NCBI GenBank assembly: GCA_029961685.1
Contig: JARWKL010000001.1
Location: 26,176,295 to 26,240,294 of the forward strand
DNA: 64,000 nt
Reading direction: 5' to 3'
DNA from: Aristolochia californica
Lineage: Eukaryota; Streptophyta; Magnoliopsida; Piperales; Aristolochiaceae
The notes below the pieces were generated by a model. That model ran no database searches and was not told the origin of the DNA. It was given only the letters and a program-made list of their open reading frames with translations. Below, piece after piece: positions 56,001 through 61,962 of the stretch. Position 1 is the first letter of the stretch; every line of letters begins with the position of its first letter. The position numbers and the translations under genes were made by a program.

Positions 56001-58670
56001 CGATTTCAAAACCTAATAAATCAAAACTAAAAAGATCTCACAATCCCTAAAAATTACAGTCACTCTTTGGAATTATTTTTCTCAACATTTGTCCATTGTG
56101 AATTTCTATTTTAGATATACTCTTTTTTCTTAAATCAAAACTTTTAATTTTCGCTCTCCCTTCATCCCGTAAACCAAAAAGGCAAATAGATCATAACAAA
56201 ATGAAAATTTTAGAGTTTATGTAAGGAAAAAATATTAAACTATAACAAATGTAAGTAAAGAAAATTTATTCTCACACCACAAATGAACATAAAAGTTTTG
56301 TTGTCCAAGTTTGGGAAATTCCACTAGTTCAACCCTAACGGCTTGGATTTTAATAAGAAAAAGATTTCTTCCACGTATGCATTAAAAATGGATATGCAAG
56401 CTTGAAAAATGTTAAAGGTGAAAATCAACAACGGATCCAATCCTTTTAAAGAGAATAACAAACGCACATTAAATTCTCAAGTGAACGTGCGGTAGGATAT
56501 TTACCCGAGTCAAACATGCCATTATTTTGCCCAATTACAATAAGCTGACCTAATGATCATAGACGATTGTAAAGTGATTAATCATGCGTAATGGGCTATA
56601 TTACCCTAAGAAATTAATTATGGATTGGGAGTCAAGACTCAATTAAAAATTCCCCGCCTCCCCCTTTTCACGACGTTTTCAAAACCGGATATATAAAAAT
56701 TAAAAAGAGCTTACAATCCCTAAAAATTACAGACACTCTTTGGAATTATCTCTCTCCACATTTGAGCATTGTGCATTTCCATTTTAGATGTACTCTTTTT
56801 TCTTATATCAAAACTTGGAGTTTTCGCTCTCCCTTCATGCCGTAAACCAAAAAGGCAAATAGATCAGACCAAAATGAAAATTTTAGAGTTTATGTATGGA
56901 AAAAATTTAAAACAATAACAAATGTAATTAAAGAAAAATTATTCACACACCACAAATGAACACAAAAGTTTTGTTGTCCAAGTTTGGGTAATTCCACTAG
57001 TTGTTGTCCCTAACAACTTGGAATTTTATAAGAAAGAGATTTCTTCCACACATTCTTTAAAAACGGATATGCATGCTTGAAACATATTAAAGATGTAAAT
57101 CAATATGGATCCAAAACTTTTAAAGAGAATAACAAACGCTCATTAAAGTCTTACGTGAACGTTCGGTGGGGTATTTACTTCAGTCAAACCAGTCATTATT
57201 TTGCCCATATACAAAAAGCTGACCTAATGATCATAGATGATTGTAAAGTGATTTATCATGCGTAACGGGCTATATTACCCTAAAAAATGCCTTTTGGATT
57301 GGGAGTCAACACTCAGTTAAAAATCCCCTGCCTCCCCCTTTTCCCGACGATTGCAAAACCTGATATATAAAAACTAAAAAGAGCTTACAAACCCTAAAAA
57401 TTATAGACACACTTTCGAATTATCTCTTTCTAAAATTGTGCATTGTGCATTTCCATTTTAGATGTACACATTTTTCTTAAATAAAAATTTTTAGTTTTCG
57501 CACTCCCTTCATCCCGTAAACCAAAAAGGCAAACAAATCACAACCAAATGAAAATTTTAGAGTTTATGTATGGAAAAAATTTTAAATAATAACAAATTTT
57601 AGTAAAGAAAATTTATTCACACACCACAAATGAAGACAAAAGTTTTGTTGTCCATGTTGGGGAAATACCACTAGTTAACCCCCAACAGCTTGGAATTTTA
57701 TAAGAAAGATATTTCTTCCACACATGCTTTAAAAACGAATATGCATGCTTGAAACATGTTAAAGATGCAAATCACCTATGGATCCAAACCTTTTAAAGTG
57801 AATGAAAAACGCTCATTAATTTCTCAATTGAACGTGCGATGGGATATTTACCCGAGTCAAACTATCCATTATTTTGCCCATTAACAAAAAGCTGACCTAA
57901 CGATCATAGATGATTTTAAAGTGATTTTTCATGCGTAATGGGCTATAATACCCTAAGAAATGACTTCTAGATTGGGGGTCAACACTCAGTTAAAAATCTC
58001 CTTCCTCCCCCTTTTCCTGACGATTTCAAAACCTAATAAATCAAAACTAAAAAAATCTCACAATCCCTAAACATTAAAGTCACTCTTTGGAATTATCTCT
58101 CTCAACATTTGTCCATTGTGCATTTCCATTTTCGATATACTCTTTTTTCTTAAATCAAAACTTTTAATTTTCGCTCACCCTTTATCCCGTAAACAAAAAA
58201 GGCAAATAGATCACAACAAAATGAAAATTTTAGAGTTTATGTCTGAAAAAAAATTTAAACAATAACAAATGTAAGTAAAGAAAATTTCTTCACACATCAC
58301 AAATGAACACAAAAGTTTTGTTGTCCAAGTTTGGGAAATTCCACTAGTTCAATCCTAACAGCTTGGAATTTTACAAGAAAGAGATTTCTTCTACGCATGC
58401 TTTAAAAATGGATATGCAAGCTCGAAAAATGTTAAAGGTGCAAATAAACTACGGATCCAAACCTTTTAAAGAGAATAACAAACACTTATTAAATTCTCAA
58501 GTGAACGTGCGGTGGGATATTTACTCGAGTCAAACATCCCATAATTTTGCCTATTTACAATAAGTTGACCTAACGTTCATAGATGATTGTAAAGTGATTT
58601 ATCATGTGTAACAGGCTATATTACCCTAAGAAATTACTTATGGATTGGGAGTCAACACTCAGTTAAAAAT
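53069..58670. repeat. Satellite block with four-monomer higher-order repeat
   Basis: Anchors at 53069, 53712, 54389, 55062, 55735, 56409, 57084, 57755 and 58429. Monomers 54389-55062 and 57084-57755 are near copies four units (about 2,695 bp) apart, sharing TGCCTTTTGGATTGGG or a one-base variant and GGCAAACA. Monomers 53712, 56409 and 58429 share GAAAAATGTTAAAGGTG or GAAAATGTTAAAGGTG. The AATAAATCAAAACT subtype reappears (53348, 56013, 58035). About 30 bases are missing near 53597, where GTAAAGAAAAG joins TTTTGTTGTCC. The last monomer is interrupted by the retroelement. Confidence 0.82.
58666..58670. other. Target-site duplication, left copy (AAAAT)
   Basis: AAAAT precedes the 5' LTR and is repeated at 61958-61962. 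In uninterrupted monomers the site reads CAGTTAAAAATCCCCCG, so the element landed at the edge of the C-rich tract. Five bases is the usual target duplication of LTR retrotransposons. Confidence 0.93.
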
Positions 58671-59611
58671 TATTATGGAATCAATAACTCTGAGTCATCT
58701 ACTTTACTTTTATTATTTATGTTGCTTTTAATTTCGAATTTTATTGATTTGTAATAAGACTTAAAGGTAGGGGTAGAATTGGGTTTTAATAACACTAACC
58801 TATGTTGATGTCAATTACCCTATTTAAGGGGTAAGGATGGAGAAATAAAGCAAGTTCGGAATTAGCATAAACTAGGGTAATTTAGGTTCTTTCTAGGCTC
58901 CCTATTCTAGGGTTCTTGGCTTGAACTCTCTTGGGGGTTTGCTGCATCCATTGGGGAGTCTTTGAGGAGATCTTGGAAGGAAAAGGAAGAGGAATTACCT
59001 TTCTCTTCTGAGCTGCAAGAGAAGATCATCTTTTTCACAAAAATTCCAGAAAAGGAGAGGTCTTGACGTGAGTCTATCCAGGAAGGAGGACGGGTTCTTG
59101 TTGCTGGTTGGGTGTTGACATCCAGAGGTATTTTCTAATCTTATTCCAAGCATTGAGATTAGATTTATGTTTTTCTTTTACGTAAGGAACCAGTGCTGCA
59201 TGAAATTGGAAACCCTACCTTGACGTGAGCCATAAGAAAGGGGATTCCACATTGGGGCCTCAAGGAGCTTCCTTGACTAGCTGGGTTCATTCATAATTAA
59301 GAAAAGGAAACTCCTTTTCAAGGGGAATGAACTTAGTAAAGGGAATGGGGTTGTCTTGAGTCATTACAGCAAGTGAAACCCTCTTGTATTGAATCATAAA
59401 AGAGGGGTTTCATGTGTGAGTGCTTAAATAGTCCTTTAACTTGCTGGTTGCATCTATAATTGAAAAAAGGAAAATCCTTTTCAATCCTAACGTGAAAGGA
59501 GAAGTATAAGAGAGTTCTTTTCACAAAAAAACATGATAAGAAACCCTCAAACAGTGCTGGATTCATATTCAACTCACCAAGTTACTAGATCCTTGGCTAG
59601 GGACTGTAACA
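58671..59611 (+). repeat. 5' LTR (941 bp)
   Basis: This is the direct copy of 61019-61957. It starts TATTATGGAATC, where the 3' copy has TGTTATGGAATC, so the canonical TG has become TA. It ends CTGTAACA followed by the primer-binding site. A TATA-like TATTTAAG lies at 58821-58828 and would be the likely promoter region. A 5-bp inverted repeat (TGTTA/TAACA) at the LTR ends is still legible in the 3' copy. Most differences between the LTRs are transitions. Confidence 0.95.
58821..58828 (+). promoter_or_regulatory. Candidate TATA box in the 5' LTR
   Basis: TATTTAAG lies 150 bases into the LTR and is preserved in the 3' copy at 61168-61175. It is the best TATA-like match I see in the LTR. No transcript evidence is available and the transcription start is unknown. 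Confidence 0.3.
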
Positions 59612-59614
59612 ACG

Positions 59615-59626
59615 TGGTATCAGAGC
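59615..59626 (+). other. Primer-binding site, initiator tRNA-Met
   Basis: TGGTATCAGAGC begins three bases after the 5' LTR ends. It is complementary to the 3' end of plant initiator methionine tRNA, the most common primer of plant LTR retrotransposons. It is where minus-strand DNA synthesis would begin. Confidence 0.93.
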
Positions 59627-59889
59627 AGGGTAACCCGGCAAAGAGAAGCACCAATGAATACTTTGAATTGCTTGAAAGAAAATTTGATACTGTCCTAGAG
59701 AGGTTCTCAAAAATTGATATCGATATGGAGACCTTGAAGGGAAGGATGGATAGCATGGAGCATGGTCTAACTACTGGCAAGAAATTTTCTGCATTGGAGG
59801 AGAAGTTCACTCTCAGTTTGGAAACTTTGTAAGGAAGGATGGATAGCATGGAGACTGGTTTGAGCACTAGCAAGAACCCAATTCCGGGA

Positions 59890-60128
59890 GACCATTCGCA
59901 GATCAAAGGGGGAGATGAGTTTACTAGACACACGAGTTTCTCGGGTCAGCAATGACCTTTCATTCAGGGGGGACACCACAACCAGGGGGGAGGCACTGTA
60001 CCTCTCATTCCAGATCAGAGAGGAGGGGACCATTCGTATAATAGAGGGGGAGATGAATTTCTGAGGCGCACGAGTTTCTCAGGACAGCAAGGGGGGAGAC
60101 ACTTCTACCAGGGGGGAGGCACTGTTCC
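59890..60128 (+). repeat. 138-bp (46-codon) tandem duplication inside gag
   Basis: GACCATTCG occurs at 59890 and 60028, and the following bases repeat with the same 138-bp offset, including GGAGATGA (59911 and 60049). At protein level both copies read GGDEF, TSFSGQQ and QGGGTVP. The first copy has an in-frame TGA at 59953 that the second lacks. The segment is rich in glycine and lies between the helical N-terminal part and the capsid core. The second copy is slightly shorter. Confidence 0.85.
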
Positions 60129-60312
60129 GAGGTATACTAAAATGGAATTCCCTACTTATAATGGGTCAGAAGACCCTTTTATAAGGTTGTATTGATGCAA
60201 AAAAAAATTTAGCCATCAGTGAGTCCCAACCTATGACCGAGTCAACGTAGTTGTTTTCCGCTTACTAGGGGAAGCACAACTTTGGTACCAACTAGTTGAG
60301 GTTGATAGCGAG

Positions 60313-60714
60313 GTGGTAGATTGGGATGAATTTAAGCGACTGTGCTCTCTCCGTTTTGGTCCTCCAGCTTATAGTAACCCTTTGAGAGATTTGGTTTTAT
60401 TACGCCAAACTAGGGCCGTGGAGCAATATCAAAAATTGTTCCAGGAAAAATTAGCACGAGCCAGCAGTATGGTACAAGTGGATCAACAAGTTGCGTTGTT
60501 TACAATAGAACTGACTGAGGCGTTAAAGCTTGAGGTGGAGCTCTATGCACCTGTTGACTTATCTAGCGCTATGAATATAGCTCGTGCTTTAGAATTGCGA
60601 CAGCAGGCACAGCACAGACGACCTCCATGGTCAGGGGAGTGCATTCCTCCGAGAAACAACTCAGGTATTACTTTGACTGGGGATCCGAGATCTAGTCATC
60701 CTACACCTCCTTAA
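60313..60714 (+). pseudogene. Gag capsid core, longest surviving open piece (133 codons)
   Basis: This is the best-preserved stretch of the gag pseudogene. It matches the retrotransposon gag domain: a WDEFKRLCSLRFGPP motif at 60322-60366, then NPLRDLVLLRQTRAVEQYQ (60376-60432), a helical stretch ending in LARAS, a LFTIELTEALKLEVEL segment (60499-60546) and SSAMNIARALELRQQ (60565-60609). These are landmarks of plant Ty3/gypsy gag. The ATG at 60313 is internal to the domain and not a real start; upstream residues in the same frame (LLGEAQLWYQLVE) belong to the same domain. It ends at a premature stop before the zinc knuckle. Confidence 0.85.
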
Positions 60715-60765
60715 ACAAAAAAATTGACAAGTGCTAGGATGGCGTAACGGCGGGCTAAGAATCTG

Positions 60766-60807
60766 TGTTACAACTGTGATGAACCATATCGGGTTGGGCA
60801 TCAATGC
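60766..60807 (+). other. Zinc knuckle of gag (nucleocapsid)
   Basis: The frame reads CYNCDEPYRVGHQC, with Cys at 60766 and 60775, His at 60799 and Cys at 60805. The CX2C...GHxC arrangement is typical of plant gypsy gag proteins, where it binds RNA. It is followed by KRLFLID and an acidic stretch, also usual for these elements. A stop at 60745 separates it from the capsid core. Confidence 0.85.
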
Positions 60808-60909
60808 AAAAGATTGTTTTTGATCGATAAGGTTGAAGAAGAGGATATCGAGGTGACAGAGGATATGATTGAGGAAGAACCACCGGACATCTCCCTGCAT
60901 GCCATTACT

Positions 60910-60941
60910 GGGCAGCAATCGGCCACAACTACACAGAATGG
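60910..60941 (+). other. Inferred internal-deletion junction (pol removed)
   Basis: Between the protease-like ISLHAITG motif (gag frame) and the integrase-tail-like sequence (another frame) there is room for only a few residues. A full gypsy element would have roughly 3 kb of protease, reverse transcriptase, RNase H and integrase here. The exact breakpoint cannot be set without an intact relative. Confidence 0.55.
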
Positions 60942-61079
60942 GAGCGGCTTGAAACCTTCCACCAGGTCTACCTAGCTTCCGAGATTGAGGTCAAGCTCGA
61001 TCTCCAAGGGGCGGCAGATGTTATGGAATCAATAACACTGAGTCATCTACTTTACTTTTATTATTTATGTTGCTTTTAA
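60939..61079 (+). pseudogene. Remnant of the pol C-terminus (integrase tail)
   Basis: In a different frame from gag, the sequence reads WERLETFHQVYLASEIEVK (60939-60995) and continues through the polypurine tract into the 3' LTR, stopping at 61077. Gypsy polyproteins typically end, shortly before the 3' LTR, with a tryptophan-acidic pair, a phenylalanine, then an acidic-lysine segment and glycines; this fits that pattern. I infer that it is the end of the lost pol gene, fused by internal deletion to the protease start. It is short, so a comparison with a full-length relative is required before it is certain. Confidence 0.6.
61006..61018 (+). other. Polypurine tract
   Basis: AAGGGGCGGCAGA directly precedes the TG of the 3' LTR. 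It is the expected primer for plus-strand synthesis. Two pyrimidines interrupt it, so it may be partly decayed; it also overlaps the end of the pol-like reading frame. Confidence 0.75.
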
Positions 61080-61957
61080 TTTAGAATTTTATTGATTTGT
61101 AATAAGACTTAAAGGTAGGGGTAGAATTGGGTTTTATAACCCTAACCTATGTTGATGTTAATTACCCTATTTAAGGGGTAAGGATGGAGAAATAAAGCAA
61201 GTTCGGAATTAGCATAAACTAGGGTAATTTAGGTTCTTTCTAGGCTCCCTATTCTAGGGTTCTTGGCTTGAACTCTCTTGGGGGTTTGCTGCATCAATTG
61301 GGGAGTCTTTGAGGAGATCTTGGAAGGAAAAGGAAGAGGAATTACCTTTCTATTCTGAGCTGCAAGAGAAGATCATCTTTTTCACAAAAATTCCAGAAAA
61401 GGAGAGATCTTGATGTGAGTCTACCCAGGAAGGTGGACGAGTTCTTGTTGCTGGTTGGGTGTTGACATCCAGAGGTATTTTCTAATCTTATTCCAAGCAT
61501 TGAGATTAGATTTATGTTTCTCTTTTACGTAAGGAACCAATGTTGCATGAAATTGGAAACCCTACCTTAACGTGAGCCATAAGAAAGGGGATTCCACATT
61601 GGGACCTCAAGGAGCTTCCTTGACTAGCTGGGTTCATTCATAATTAAGAAAAGGAAACTTCTTTTCAAGGGGAATGAATTCATTAAAGGGAAAGGGGTTG
61701 TCTTGAGTCATTACAGCAAGTAAAACCCCCTTGTCTTGAATCATAAAAGAGGGGTTTCATATCTAAGTGCTTAAACAGTCCTTTAACTTGCTGGTTGCAT
61801 CTATAATTGAAATAAGGAAAATCCTTTTCAATCCTAACAAAAGGAGAAGTATAAGAGAGTTCTTTTCACAAAAAAAACGTGATAAGAAACCCTCAAACAG
61901 TGCTGGATTCATATTCAACTCACCGAGTTACTAGATCCAAGGCTAGGGACCGTAACA
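61019..61957 (+). repeat. 3' LTR (939 bp)
   Basis: This is the direct copy of the 5' LTR, with intact TGTTA and TAACA ends. Compared with the 5' copy it has about 40 substitutions and a few 1-3 base indels, for example around 61137 and 61840. The equivalent TATA-like motif is at 61168-61175. The pol-tail reading frame runs about 20 codons into this LTR and stops at 61077-61079. Confidence 0.95.
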
Positions 61958-61962
61958 AAAAT
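61958..61962. other. Target-site duplication, right copy (AAAAT)
   Basis: AAAAT follows the final CA of the 3' LTR and leads directly into CCCCCGCCTC, the continuation of the interrupted monomer. Confidence 0.93.

Larger units (their letters stand above)
1..58670. repeat. Satellite DNA array, ~672-bp monomer (left part)
   Basis: Head-to-tail copies of one AT-rich monomer fill this whole stretch, all in the same orientation. Each copy carries, in order: the anchor ATGTTAAAGATG, usually a BamHI site (GGATCC) 24 bases after the anchor start, the phrase GGGATATTTACCCGAGTC, GGGCTATATTACCC, GGATTGGGAGTCAACACTC, a C-rich tract, a TATATAAAA box, GTGCATTGTGCATT, CTCTCCCTTCATCCCG, an A/T-tract block and ATGCATGC just before the next anchor. 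I placed 88 anchors here, the spacing being mostly 670-677 bp. Two copies compared over about 110 bases differ at about 7%, and pairs inside the same higher-order repeat at about 3-4%. No gene or RNA gene is visible inside the array. Family identity is unknown to me; its amount and order suggest centromeric, pericentromeric or other constitutive heterochromatin, but position on the chromosome cannot be read from the sequence. Confidence 0.97.
59627..60912 (+). pseudogene. gag: Decayed gag (capsid, zinc knuckle, start of protease), gypsy type
   Basis: Gag would coat the element's RNA in a virus-like particle. One frame runs through the region but is closed by stops at 59830, 59953, 60193, 60220, 60712 and 60745. 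No credible in-frame start is left: the open frame from 59533 begins inside the LTR and crosses the primer-binding site. In order it shows a charged, helix-rich segment (59660-59880) with MDSME repeated, a glycine-rich segment carrying a 46-codon duplication, a KMEFPTYNG motif (60139) that opens the gypsy capsid region, then the capsid core and a zinc knuckle. The ISLHAITG motif (60889-60912) resembles the start of the protease region in plant gypsy polyproteins. The catalytic aspartate motif expected downstream is missing. The product is non-functional as written. Confidence 0.85.
58671..61957 (+). mobile_element. Non-autonomous Ty3/gypsy-type LTR retrotransposon, 3,287 bp
   Basis: The element has two direct LTRs of about 940 bp ending in TGTTA...TAACA (first bases TATTA in the 5' copy), a 5-bp target duplication AAAAT on both sides, a primer-binding site just after the 5' LTR and a polypurine tract just before the 3' LTR. 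The 1.4-kb internal region holds a decayed gag with a zinc knuckle, the very start of a protease-like region, and a short tail that resembles the C-terminus of a gypsy polyprotein. Reverse transcriptase, RNase H and the integrase core are absent, so it cannot have moved by itself and presumably used proteins of a full-length relative. The LTRs differ at roughly 40 positions by eye (about 4%), so the insertion is not recent. The Ty3/gypsy call rests on gag and the pol tail; without reverse transcriptase the lineage cannot be fixed. Confidence 0.93.

Noticed and set aside
1..58670. CRISPR array
   Set aside because: The repeats are long, contiguous and without unique spacers; the window is plant DNA.
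58844..58849. AATAAA in the 5' LTR as a polyadenylation signal
   Set aside because: It lies only about 20 bases after the candidate TATA box, where it would precede or coincide with transcript initiation; its role cannot be argued from sequence alone.
59533..59832. 99-codon open frame starting inside the 5' LTR as the true gag start
   Set aside because: It crosses the LTR end and the primer-binding site, which cannot encode the gag N-terminus in a normal element; only its later part is gag-like.
59574..60033. Overlapping minus-strand open frames across gag (119 and 88 codons), and one at 60661-60918
   Set aside because: They are shadows of the gag pseudogene on the opposite strand; the residues show no domain.
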